Of a DNA stretch of 64,000 nucleotides, positions 39,954 through 49,642 are shown one piece after another. The DNA lies in NCBI GenBank assembly GCA_021399435.1, contig JAJTUP010000054.1, positions 62,001 through 126,000 of the forward strand. The letters run 5' to 3'. Origin of the DNA: Diaporthe sp. PMI_573 (Eukaryota > Ascomycota > Sordariomycetes > Diaporthales > Diaporthaceae). The position numbers were made by a program, and so were the translations under genes. The notes beneath the pieces are model-generated. The model was not told the origin of the DNA. It made no database searches and saw nothing but the letters and a program-made list of their open reading frames with translations. Position 1 is the stretch's first letter, and the number at the start of each line of letters is the position of its first letter.

Positions 39954-42509
39954 TCACGCCTCCACTCCATCCCAACCCATCAGGTCTCCACCAAAACTGA
40001 CGACCTCGCCCACAGTGATCGCTTGATGGCCTAGCCAATTCCGTAGGCACTGTATTTCCTCTATTATCTCGGGGCTTAAGCTGTGCCTTTGCGAGCTTAC
40101 TGTCAACTTTGTGACACTAAACGTCCGCTCAGGATCCACAGACATAGCAGGAATTGCCAGGATGTCGAGGGCAAACTTGCTCAGACGTGGATATTCTTCT
40201 TGGTGATCCTTCCACCATAGAATGGGGTTCAAGTTCTCTCGCCGGACTGGCCCTTGCCTCATATAAACTCCAAGCTCATCTTCTTCCTCCATCATGTATC
40301 GATCGTAGCTCTGCATCCACTGGTCGAATTGACTGGGCTCATCTTGCCGCATCGCTTTTCCTATCACGGTTCTCGCTGTCTCAAACTGCTCCTTACGTGG
40401 ATACTGTTGTTCAAAGAATTCCCGGACACTGTTCTTAGCGTCCCGTAGCCACACTAGTTGCTCGTGGCTGGTCCAGTTCGCCTCAAGCCAAGACACGTTC
40501 CAGCGCGGGTGAAGAATAACGGCAGCCGGGTAAAGTGGCGATTGGCCAAGTAGACTGTAATACTCATCAAGCTTTGACCAACAGCTATTGATGGAGATTT
40601 GTATGCATCGTCGGTGGTCATCATCAAGATTCTCAGTTTGCAAGAATGCACCAGTATATTCGTCTCGAGTGTGCTCTGGCAAGTGTTTCTCGCGTCCGCG
40701 ACCCTAGTCAACTCGTGGAGTACTACATCCTGAGAAACTATTAGCAAAATAGGGATGAGACGAGCGAATATGAACTAGAAAGCCGTACTCGTGGTTTCCG
40801 AGGCTCTGGTATTCCGTAGCTCATCAGCAGTACCATCAGGTGGCGAGAATATCAGCTTTTGCTCCTCGAAGAAGTTGAGCAAATATTCCATTCCGACCAT
40901 CACTTCCCACAAGGCGCCGTAACGGCCTTCTTTGGCCCAACCCTGGCACCTCATGGTGATCTCGTAGAGTGGTTTTAGTAGACTCTGTATCTCCACCAAG
41001 AGAAGCCAGTCCTGCGGTGAAAGATGATCTTGGAAAGGCACCCGTTGTCGGGGCTCTGCTGCCTTCGTGTCGAGATATGTGATGAAATGGTCAATCTGCT
41101 CTCGTTTGCGAATGGCACGCTGGATCATCAGAAACGTCGAATTCCATCTGGTTTCATTGTTCTGCATCAGTTCGAGATCGATGGCAGCTCGGTCCTCCTC
41201 AAAGAGTTGATAATCGTCTTCATCGTGCTGGCTGCACGCCAGAGATTTCATCAACTCTCGCCGTTGCGGAGAAGCCCTGACGAACCGGACGATGTTATGC
41301 AGCTTTCCCACTGCTCCCCGTTTCCGCCAAAGTCGAAGCTCACGCTCTTCAACTTGGAAAGCCGCCTCGGTGAAAGCTTCTCGCTCAAATGAGTCAGGGT
41401 CTTTCCCCCAGAGGAACGCTCGAGCTGCAAGGTTGACAATATGCCCAAAGCACCGTGTTCGATGGTTTCTGATATCCTCGTCGGCCATCGCAGGAGAAAG
41501 TTGACGATAGAGGCTCGCCAAGCATGTGTCATTGGACGAGACATTGTCGCAGACACCCGCGCCAATCCGATCTCGTATCCCGTACTCGCCGAAGATGTCA
41601 TATATTGTCGTTGCTTGGTTATCTCCGGAATGAGCTCCCCACACACGGCGCAGGGCAAGAAGTCGTGATTGGACTTGATAGGAGGCGTCGAGATAGTGAG
41701 CGTGGAGGCCAAGGAAAGCGTACCGGTTTGGAGAAGTCCACATGTCAAAGCTAAAGCTAATCCTTGTGACTGCCTTCTCCAATTGACTCGATATTGCTCC
41801 CTTCTTTACCTCGAATAATTTCCGCATGGTATCACGCACCGACTGCCGGCTCCACGGCACCTCTTTTGCCAATGACGCATCGTGTAAGTCGAGCATTCGT
41901 CGCAAGTACGGATTCGACGGCGCCGTGAAAGGAAGATTGGCAGTGACGATCCAGCCGACCGTCAGCTCCTTCGCTTTATTAACATTGGATCTCGCAGTAG
42001 GAAGCTCCAGGCAGCGCCGTTTCGAAGGGGGGTGAATGTCAGCGCGAGACGAATCTTCGTCTGCATTGCCGTCTGCCTCAGTGATCATATGGGACCTATA
42101 TCCAGTAAGACGCTGAAAAGAATACATATCGGACTCATACGGATGCCATATACCTTCGGAGATGCTCAATTGGCGACGTGGTGTTTGTCGCGACGAACAA
42201 CGAGCTCTTCCCGTGTTCATCACATTTCGAGCAAACCCAGTAGGTCTGCAACGTCCGCAAATCAGGGCTGACTTCCGTGAGGAAGAATCCATGGGCTTGA
42301 ATCCAGCTCCGCCGGCCTTTGCGATTCTTGTTGGCAATATACTCCTCTGGTATATACCTCTTGCAGCCGATCTGGGCCGTTGGGAGATCAGCAAGAGTCG
42401 TTCTCCCAGATTCAGCCTTGATGGACGCAGCGTCAAGCTGCTGTTTCAGCGATTTGCGCTGACTGCTAATCCCCAGGAGCGTTTCTAGCGACTGCTGTTG
42501 TGCTGCCAT
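39954..42509 (-). pseudogene. hAT-A transposase, nearly complete, one stop codon
   Basis: Exons 42509-42154, 42095-40789 and 40729-39954 join to 813 codons with introns of 58 and 59 nt. A single premature TAG lies at 40706-40704, in the context expected from CAG by C-to-T change. Domains: BED-type finger YWVCSKCDEHGKSS with a later HLRR; core with ISFSFDMWTSPNRYAFLG, GAGVCDNVSSNDTC, TRCFGHIVNLAARAFL, MQNNETRWNSTFLM; C-terminal dimerisation EEYPRLSKFALDILAIPAMS then DPERTFSV. The usual Dimer motif SxE-R-FS is here SVDPERTFSV. Loss is apparently due to the one stop; the terminal exon border is hand-placed. Confidence 0.8.
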
Positions 42510-42771
42510 AGCGGATCATTGGCGGATTGCGGATCGTGGATGCTACTCACAAAGGGACTACTTGGGTTCTGAGTCAGGTGCGACGCGTCTCGACCACGCG
42601 GGCGAGCAAACAATAAATCCGCGCCACCCTTGCCGCGTCCCTGGATTATCATTGGTGCAATCAGCTGGGAAAGGCGACACCAATTCATTACCCTACACCT
42701 TGGGCCGACAAGCTCTGAATGGCCTCGGCACTCTTAGGGCCGTCGCACAGGAAAACCCATAACATATGGTA

Positions 42772-42891
42772 TTTCAAGTAAATCAAGTTTGGGGCATCAT
42801 AGACTTACTTACTTGAAATAATTTGGGCGGTCAACTTACTTGACTTACTTGATATACTTGACTTGATACTTGAATTGGGGTCAGCGCTGGA
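42772..42891. repeat. MITE-like block / hAT terminus, right copy
   Basis: A diverged direct copy of the left block: TTTCAAGTAAATCAAGTTTG at the left, ACTTACTTACTTGAAATAAT in the middle, and ACTTGAATTGGGGTCAGCGC at the right end. The outer end sits inside the coding frame of hAT-B, immediately before GATTAATC, the codons of its GHTIN motif. It therefore marks the insertion point. Confidence 0.6.
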
Positions 42892-43889
42892 TTAATCGTA
42901 TGGCCAATGCATCGGCAGCGACGGCTGTGGCCGAGGAACCCGAGTTCACCACCAATTGCCTCCATAGCCGTGTCATTATTGCTCGCGTTGTCAAGTACAG
43001 CGTAGCCAACCTTATCTTCAACACCAAAGGCTTCGAGGATTTTGCATACCTCGTCCGCAATTCTGGTGCCTATATGCCTACCAACCTCGGGGATTCCAAG
43101 TGTGATCTTGCAAGGCTTGTTGTTTTCGTCTCGGAAAAAGCAGACAACACCATATAGAGAGGCACGATTAGGTGCCCGCCACCCATCGAAGGAAATATGT
43201 ACCAAGCCTGGTGCCTTCTTGAGGCCCTCAATAACCGTACTCTTATGCAGATCGAACTGCTTTTTCGCAAGATCTCGAACTGAAGTGGCAGTAATATGCG
43301 CCTTTTGGGCTTTGACTGATGGGTTGAGATACTCGAAGATGGCGCGAAGCTTTCGGTCCGTAGCTATTGAAAAGGGGAGGTTCGAATCCACGATCCACTC
43401 AACAACCAGCCTCTGGAAGTGTTCTCTGTTGAATTTCTTGATCAAGGTATTTGCAAGTGATTGCTCGTGAAGGTTATCGGGGTTCAGCTTGAAGTGATCA
43501 AGGATCGATTCGGGGTTTCTCGACTTGAGGTTCTTCGCGATGGCATCGGCAGCTAGTTCGGCCTTCGACTTTTGCTGTCCTTCGGGGGCTGAAATCCGGT
43601 GATCTTCGAAGAGATGATTGTGCGCATTTTGCAAGCCATTGAAAACGAAGGCCTCGATCGTCCGCTTCCTTTCCGAAACACAGACTTTGCAAGCGAATTT
43701 GCGTTCGACGCCCTTCGAGATATCCCAACCATACTGCCAACTCCAATGGCGGTGTGTACCCTGCTGTTCCGTGAATGTCCAGCCGCGAAACTGACGAAAA
43801 AGAACAGCTTCGGCTTCTTCATCGGTTAACGGCGGAGGCCGTTCACCAAGACGATAGGCCGTTGACTGCGAAGCTGAGGATTCAGACAT
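42892..43889 (-). pseudogene. hAT-B transposase, N-terminal two thirds, cut by insertion
   Basis: ATG 43889 (MSESSASQSTAYRLGERPPP). BED-type finger CKVCVSERKRTIEAF with later HNHLFEDH; core motifs VVEWIVDSNLPFSIA, LVHISFDGWRAPNRASLYG with the first Asp, VLDNASNNDTAMEAIG with the second, and RRCRCIGHTIN. The frame then runs into the CAGCGCTGAC end of the neighbouring block and stops at 42831. The catalytic Glu and dimerisation domain are missing. The conserved start region resembles the partial hAT-D ORF at 63891. Confidence 0.85.
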
Positions 43890-44076
43890 GTGTCCTATGG
43901 ATGCGATCGTAGAATTCGCAATTGTCGACGCGACAAAAATTCGCACGAAGACCCCACTGTTTGGCGCCTGCTGAATGGTCAACCTAGCCTAGTACTTCAG
44001 GTCCTATTGGATGATAGCCGGTGCGCCCACCACCAGTTACCTCGGTCTCATATCCTGCCAAGTGCCAACGAATCCA

Positions 44077-44214
44077 CTCGAATCAATCCACATAAATCCA
44101 CCGTGATTTCGGATGGATGGATTGATTCATATTTTGGTTCACGATGGAATGCATTGAATGGACGATGGATCCATTGAGTTGATCCATTGTGGATTCAAAT
44201 GGATTGATTGCGAG
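44077..44214. repeat. 138-bp inverted-repeat element (MITE-like)
   Basis: CTCGAATCAATCCACATAAA at 44077 pairs with the inverse of CAAATGGATTGATTGCGAG ending at 44214, about 29 imperfect bp on each arm. The interior is full of TGGATT/AATCCA motifs. It sits upstream of hAT-B and may be its subterminal array or an independent MITE. Confidence 0.55.
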
Positions 44215-44586
44215 GCTTGAGTGTCTACACAAAGCCACTAATATGCCGGTGCTAGGAATACCCCTTCTGCATCTTCTATGACGATCCAGATACTATTATA
44301 GCACTATATATTTCAAGACTTTTGCCTGAAGGAGAATATCTTAGATAATTCGAGCCTCGGTTTTATTATGAATTTTCTGGCAGATTTAAGCAGATTTTTA
44401 CGCAGTGTTTTGCTTTTACAGATAGCTGGGACAACATTATGTCTAGAACCAAGATTAACTAAGCTATAGTGTAGCTTAGTATGGTGGCTTCGGGATGCAC
44501 AGTAGTTTGCCCCTCCCTTATTAGGCTCGTCATAGAAGGTTTTAATGCAGGCTATATTGCTGCCGCCGAATCGCCTTACTTAAAAG
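44215..44586. other. AT-rich, no gene recognised
   Basis: Short frames only. A run of T/A-rich sequence near 44300-44400 resembles heavily mutated repeat DNA. Confidence 0.3.
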
Positions 44587-44804
44587 CTGTGGCGGTTGTC
44601 ACCACTAGACGGGCTGACACCACCACAAGGTGCTGGCAGGGGGGGGGCTGGCCCCTGCGACAGGCACGGACCACGGTTATTAAACTTCTCCAACGCGTCG
44701 CACATCGCGAGTTTCTTTTCTTTCTTCCCCTCTCCTCAAGCTTAGAATCTTCGTACGTAGTGCCAATACAACAGCTTCCATGCTGGACATTGCTGGCCGT
44801 TACA
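44587..44804 (+). repeat. hAT-C 5' end, inverted copy 1
   Basis: About 218 bp from CTGTGGCGGTTGTCACCACT to GGACATTGCTGGCCGTTACA. It matches, in reverse complement, 47636-47847 with few differences (for example GGGGGGGCTGGCCCC here against a shorter G run there). Together they bracket about 2.8 kb. By comparison with the BED-finger ORF at 46.7-47.3 kb these are 5' leaders of related hAT elements. Confidence 0.75.
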
Positions 44805-45830
44805 AAAGCGCTTGCTCTTGCCGAGATTTTTTTTTAGGCTACTATAGCCGAAAACTGAGAGAATTTCTTATATTTTGTTTAGGTAGGGCTAGTGATCTGG
44901 ATAGACGCTTAGCTGCACTTAATCAATCTAGCCTATATTGTGCCCGAATAAGCACCGCCGGTTATATATAAAGGAGTAATCTCATCTAAATACTGTAAAT
45001 AGTGTAGGTAAAAAGTAATATAAAAACTATATAAATTCACATATCGACAGCAAGGGCGATCAGCTAGTACGCCAAGACAACCATTCATTTTTAGTATGTT
45101 AACAGTTTTACAATCCCAGCCTAACAACCAGGCTACTGTGCCCTATCTTAGACTGTATGTCAAGAGATTTCAAAGGAAATGGCGATTGGCAAGCGCCGAT
45201 AGTGACCTCACCTGTAGATGACTACAAGTGGACGCCTTTGCATTCAATCTACTCGGATTAGTACTGTAGATCAAGCGTATGTGTGCGGATAAAGAAAGAG
45301 ACCCACCGTATTTAAGCCGGGATCAGACGGAGAACTAGTGCTTGGTAGAAAATGTGACTAAGGGTGAGCTATAATTTGCGGGGGATGCCGAGGATACCTA
45401 GGTAAGTTAATTGAGATTTTGCTCCTCTTGGACTCGAATTTGAAATAGATTGAGCTTAGGTAGCCAGCCTCAAAAGGCATGTGTTACAAACCTAGGATCA
45501 GATTTGACCCGCTATTCGATAAGAGTCTGTGATACGGGTGTGAGAGTTGATATCACAAATTAATTATTACTTAGGAGTCTTAGCTTGCAGACCGCCTTGC
45601 CATTTCTTTACCTATCAGAAACCTGGTCGATTACCTCTTGCTGCATATTGAGATAAAAATGGGATTAGTCACGTAGGACGACAGATGCCATCGTAACGTT
45701 GCTTTACAGGGAGCGTCTCTTTTATGGGCATTTAATCCCGCGCTCTTTCCTATTTCTCCAAGGCATAACTACCTTCTGTTTTCTTACCTTTAAAAGCTCT
45801 GTTTCTCCCACCTGATACCGTTGACTCAAG
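44805..45830. other. AT-rich intergenic stretch
   Basis: No supported gene in about 1 kb. The last ~100 bases are CT-rich and look like a real fungal leader for the ORF at 45831. Confidence 0.3.
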
Positions 45831-46145
45831 ATGGCTGATAATATCACTGAAGCCGACGAACGCATTATTTAACTTCTGGCAGCCCTTAATTCAACACTCG
45901 GCAGTTACACAGCCAGCCAAGAATTAGCTACATCCGACACACTTGCCAACCAGCTGTCTTTAACTGCTCTAGTTATTTTGCTTATCGCCTTGATTGTCGC
46001 CCTATTGCAAGCAGTGTTGGAATACGTAAGCTCTAATTCAGTACAGGGCGATAAATGTAATACTGGTGCTATCGGTGAATACGCAAGAGTTTCCGTGGCG
46101 AACAACAACCCAGACAGGCCTAAAGAAACCAATCCGCACCTTTAA
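45831..46145 (+). pseudogene. small membrane-anchored fungal protein, truncated, with a stop
   Basis: ATG 45831 reads MADNITEADERII, then TAA at 45870-45872, then in the same frame LLAALNSTLGSYTASQELAT, the membrane segment LSLTALVILLIALIVALLQA and [16 protein letters not shown] recall intact relatives with Gln at the stop position (CAA to TAA, a C-to-T change) and a longer C-terminal cytosolic part. Here the match ends at GEYARVS near 46087, where the next fragment is joined. Function unknown. Confidence 0.6.
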
Positions 46146-46713
46146 CGACGTCGCTCCAGTACTCGACCCGAATGACGACAAAGAAGCCACCGAGATACAA
46201 ATGTTCAGCCACACCCGGATTCTAAAATGGGTCGAAGAACCTCGACCAGAAGAAGAGAACCTTACTCCAGAACAAAGGGCAACGATCCGCCATCTTGATT
46301 GGGATAACTACCAGGCCATGGATAATGAAGACGGAGCGGACCCCATCGTGGTCGATTATTTCGACCGCGCCGAAATCGATTATTTCGAAGACGATGCCAG
46401 CAGTCGCGGGGCTTCTTCTCAAGCCGGCCATTCGGCTAGCACGCGGCAGTTATCTATAGCTTCTAGTAACGGGTATTCAAGCCGTACCCAGGCTAGCCTT
46501 CCCCTATCTGCTCAAGAAACTCCTGGGCCTGACCTTACGCTCGAGGGCCATAGCAGCGACGCCTGCCTTACAACGCTTAAGGGCCATAGTGACTGGGTCA
46601 GCTCAGTAGCCTTCTCACCTGACGGCCGGACGCTGGCCTCGGGGTCTCATGATAAAACAGTCCGGCTCTGGGATGTGGCCACAGGCACCCAGAAGCAGAC
46701 ACTCAAGGGCCAT
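46087..46713 (+). pseudogene. WD40-repeat protein fragment fused to hAT DNA
   Basis: An open frame (first ATG 46201) with an acidic N-terminal part ([20 protein letters not shown]), a Ser-rich part, then a perfect fungal HET-type WD40 unit: [47 protein letters not shown]. Right after the second LKGHS the DNA becomes antisense hAT-C transposase at about 46714, and the frame trails off to 46857. The repeat consensus is that of highly conserved, exchangeable WD40 arrays of fungal NLRs. Confidence 0.65.
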
Positions 46714-47326
46714 AGTCGAGGATATCTTGGACTTGGTTGTGGTACTCAGAATAAGTCGGGGCTAGCAGCCGCTGCACTCGGCGACGAGACGGTGGTTGCC
46801 AGGCAGTATTCAGCTTGCTCAACAGAATCCGCATTCGTTTGGACTCGAAGAGGTTAAATGGACGGCCATCAGCAAAAATTGCTCTAGCAGCAAGCTCATC
46901 AAGCATCTGCTTAAAGGTCTTGTCCACTACAGGAAAGTGCTGAGTCAGTTGAGACTGCTGAGACTGTTGCTGCCCTCTGTAATTGAGGCAATGGCGAAGT
47001 AAGTGCTTCTTCTGACGAGTAGTGCCCTTGGTTATCTCGTGGCCGCAGTGCTTGCACTTCACTCGTGAGTTCTTGAACCCCGAGCTAGCGTCCGAGGCAA
47101 TCGTGATAAATTCTCGGTGGACCTGGTGGTCGGCTGGCCTTCCAGAGGTTCTAGGCATTGTAGAAGAAGCACGAAGGGTCTGAAGGTAGTGGGGAGTCGG
47201 ATTGGGAAGTTTCAGGGGGATACCACGACAGGCTGTTGAAGGCGGTGGAGAAAGGAGGTCGGAACTGTCACGGCCAGCACGAGATGCAGCATGGGAGCTG
47301 GGTCTATTGGCGCTATCAACGAACAT
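46714..47326 (-). pseudogene. hAT-C transposase, N-terminal fragment with BED finger
   Basis: ATG 47326 (MFVDSANRPSSHAASRAG; a second ATG reads MPRTSGRPADHQVHREF). BED-type zinc finger CKHCGHEITKGTTRQKKHLL then RHC, followed by a Gln/Ser linker and [20 protein letters not shown], a conserved pre-core segment. It ends at the WD40 junction after QVQDILDYG. The catalytic core is gone. Confidence 0.8.
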
Positions 47327-47425
47327 TCTAAGCTGAGGAGAGGAGAAGAAAGGGGAGAGCGAAGCTCTGGCGGTCTCTGGCTCGCGAAGTCTTGACGCGA
47401 CTGTGGGGCTAAGGGTTAGGGCCCT

Positions 47426-47466
47426 TGTGACGGCCAGGTGGCTTGCCTACCATGGCTGCCGTCACA
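47426..47466. repeat. short hairpin with 9-bp perfect inverted repeat
   Basis: TGTGACGGC (47426-47434) and GCCGTCACA (47458-47466) are perfect inverted repeats around a 23-bp loop. It lies at the 5' end of hAT-C and resembles the TGTAACGGCC/TGTGGCGG ends of the related copies, so it is probably a nested or duplicated terminus. Confidence 0.5.
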
Positions 47467-47635
47467 GGAACAGGGATTATATTGATCCGACACACTAAGC
47501 CTGTTTTGGAAAGCGCTAAACCTAATAGAGAAGGGAAATAATGCATATAAAACGCGCCTGCTTTAAATATTTAATGCAAAAAGCGCATTTTATTTAATGA
47601 TGCAGCATTAAATCCATCCCTACTGGCCGTTACAC

Positions 47636-47847
47636 TGTAACGGCCAGCAATGTCCAGCATGGAAGCTGTTGTATTGGCACTACGTACGAAGATTCTAAGC
47701 TTAAGGAGAGAAGAAGGAAGGAAAGAAACTCGCGATGTGCGACGCGTGGAGAAGTTTAATAACCGTGGTCCGTGCCTGTGGCAGGGACCAGCCCCTGCCA
47801 GCACCTTGTGGTGGTGTCAGCCCGTCTAGTGGTGACAACCGCCACAG
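47636..47847 (-). repeat. hAT-C 5' end, copy 2
   Basis: About 212 bp, the inverse partner of 44587-44804. In the minus direction it carries a leader followed by codons LRIFVRSANTTASMLDIAGR, matching the start of the hAT-C protein (LRMFVDSANRPSSHAASRAG). At its inner end CTGGCCGTTACA and TGTAACGGCCAG abut as a perfect 12-bp palindrome around one base (47623-47647), a head-to-head junction of two termini. Confidence 0.7.
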
Positions 47848-47892
47848 ACGACAGTGATATGGCGGATAGGGGCGGCGATGATAACGGCGGAC

Positions 47893-48245
47893 AGGGCGAC
47901 GAGACCAAGTGAAAAAGATTTTGAAGGATTTAAGATTATATCTACAGCTATATATAACGGGGTCCACAGAAATGATGATATAAAGGCGTTAATATTAAAG
48001 TTATCTTATAGTATGAATAACTACAGGTTGTCTACTAACTCTGATTTAAAAAAGAGATCGATTTCTCTGAAAAGGATCTCTTAACAATAATAAATTCAAA
48101 ACCAACTACCAAACACCTTAGCGATGGTTACCAAGTAGACGTTATAACTAAGAAAAAAGGTAAACATACGTTGAACTAACTAGTTAACTGTATTTATAAA
48201 ATCATTGATAAAGGGGAAGTGACATTAGTTTCAACTTTAAACGAA
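47893..48245 (+). pseudogene. probable mitochondrial intron endonuclease fragment (NUMT)
   Basis: The DNA changes sharply to AT-rich, A/T-ending codons. The frame from about 47907 reads SEKDFEGFKIISTAIYNGVH, RNDDIKALILKLSYSMNNYR and LSTN. After a frame change near 48060-48090 it continues NSKPTTKHLSDGYQVDVITK and IYKIIDKGEVTLVSTLNE. From memory this is the style of C-terminal regions of fungal mitochondrial intron-encoded (GIY-YIG type) endonucleases, whose genes are rich in A and T. I infer a transfer of mitochondrial intron DNA to the nucleus, since decayed by stops and indels. No catalytic motif is in the fragment. Confidence 0.45.
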
Positions 48246-48471
48246 TCATACCTTCCCACTCCACTAGAATCGCCAGAAGATACCCGTTCCCGGCCATTCA
48301 CTGAAAAGGACATCACTCCAGGGACGGAGTTGTCCTCAGGCCCCCCACCGTCATACCAGCAACTCTTAAGTCAGCCGACTCCTCCCTCAACTAGCCGGAG
48401 ATATACTTTAACGACGACTCCGGCGATTTAGATGATCTCAAAGAAGTTAGTTCAGGCAGTTTAATATCCCT
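48246..48471. other. Pro/Ser-coding open frame of unknown origin
   Basis: The plus frame around 48219-48431 encodes TPLESPEDTRSRPFTEKD and SGPPPSYQQLLSQPTPPS. It overlaps the end of the AT-rich insert and has no ATG of its own. Probably a fragment of an unrelated nuclear gene. Confidence 0.25.
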
Positions 48472-48738
48472 TTGGATAGCTTGGCGGCCCTTCGTCCGCT
48501 TGCCAACATGCTGGCCTCGCCAAAGAGCCGGGCTCGAGCTCGAGAGGCTCGAGAGGCTCGAAGGGCCCAGGCTCTCGTCGACAACGCGTTTCGCCTGGTC
48601 AAAAGCTTCTGTGATGGCCAGCACATTGGCTTGAGGCCAAGATCGAGAACCCTGAATGAAACTGAATACCAAGACCTGCTCGACCTTGTAGAGGTTGACG
48701 CAGAACTTGATGAACATATCTGGAAAAGGTTCCGGTAA
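48472..48738 (+). pseudogene. conserved fungal protein fragment
   Basis: The frame gives SLAALRPLANMLASPKSRAR, an Arg/Ala-rich helix (EAREARRAQALVDNAFRLV), and NETEYQDLLDLVEVDAELDE then HIWKRFR, at which point it stops. The LNETEYQDLLDLVE segment resembles a common fungal family of unknown function whose members continue with about 200 more residues. Truncated. Confidence 0.4.
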
Positions 48739-48835
48739 GCATATAACGTGCCCACACCCCTTCCCGCGCACCCCCGATCCCGCGTACCCCCGATCCCGCG
48801 CACCTCCGCCCACACAAATGCCACTATTCCCAACG

Positions 48836-49127
48836 TTAATTCTCGTCCACCACGATGCACGATCCCTCTTCCGTTAAGGCTTCTGATTCGTCAGAATCGT
48901 CGCTATCTTCTAATATCACGCCGGCGGCTATCTGCGCCCGTCTGATTGACTTAATATTGGTGAAAGCTTTATTCGGGTCGATTTCAACCTTCTTCCTTAT
49001 AACCTTCCTGCTGGCCTCAATTCTTGCTTCCGGCTCCTTGTTTCTTCTCGAGGATAGAGTCAATTGGGTATCCTTTGCCTCCCAGCTCTTAGTTGGCAGT
49101 GGTATTTTCTCCGAATATCATTCTCCC
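48836..49127 (-). pseudogene. pogo-type transposase C-terminal tail, candidate
   Basis: The frame reads PLPTKSWEAKDTQLTLSS, then RKVIRKKVEIDPNKAFTNIK, SIRRAQIAAGV and an acidic end with SCIVVDEN. Basic K/R-rich then acidic tails with an ENIxxIRRAQ-like segment occur at the ends of fungal pogo/Tan1-type transposases. No catalytic region and no start codon remain. Moderate to low confidence. Confidence 0.4.
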
Positions 49128-49393
49128 GACAACAGCGGCCTATCCGACAATGGCAAAGCTAGCTAGGCATGATGGATTCGCGTGGTGAAGACGGACGTTG
49201 GGTCAAGGCGCAGACACGCACACACGCAGGAACTAGAGTTGATTACGCGGTACAAGGGCTGATGTTCAATAGAGGTAGGTATGTAGGTAGGTACTAGATT
49301 CAGACAATATCATACGATACATGTTGCAATTTCCCGCTTACTGGCTTTCTCCTCCTCCCATTATGCAGGTCCAGCCATCCAATGTGTTACAAA

Positions 49394-49642
49394 CTACATG
49401 TCCACCACGCCATATGTCCTGTCATTGATGGTCGTCACCCAGCATTCCCCGGAACAAGCCGCCGCTGCGGCTGGTGGCTGGGCCGACTGTGCCATCAGCC
49501 ACACCCACAGCCACCACAGCAGCCACATCAGCAGCCCCCCCATCATGAGAAGAACAGCCGTGTACAGACCAAAGAGGCCCGGGTTGGCCAGCATGAGCTG
49601 GTAGAGATCCCGAGCCCATTGCGGGGGCGCGAACCAGGTCAT
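49394..49642 (-). CDS. small single-pass membrane protein, 82 aa
   Basis: ATG 49642: MTWFAPPQWARDLYQLMLAN, then one strong hydrophobic segment (LYTAVLLMMGGLLMWLLWWL continuing into WVWLMA) rich in Trp and Leu, an Ala/Pro linker and a short polar tail ending DRTYGVVDM. The N-terminus has no cleavable signal. No family can be named. The frame is compact and complete, so I keep it as a likely small gene; both flanks are gene-poor. Confidence 0.45.
   Translation of the reverse strand: MTWFAPPQWARDLYQLMLANPGLFGLYTAVLLMMGGLLMWLLWWLWVWLMAQSAQPPAAAAACSGECWVTTINDRTYGVVDM

Noticed and set aside
43375..43400. tRNA B-box-like GGTTCGAATCC
   Set aside because: It lies in hAT-B coding sequence with no A box or cloverleaf around it; no tRNA or rRNA gene was found in the window.
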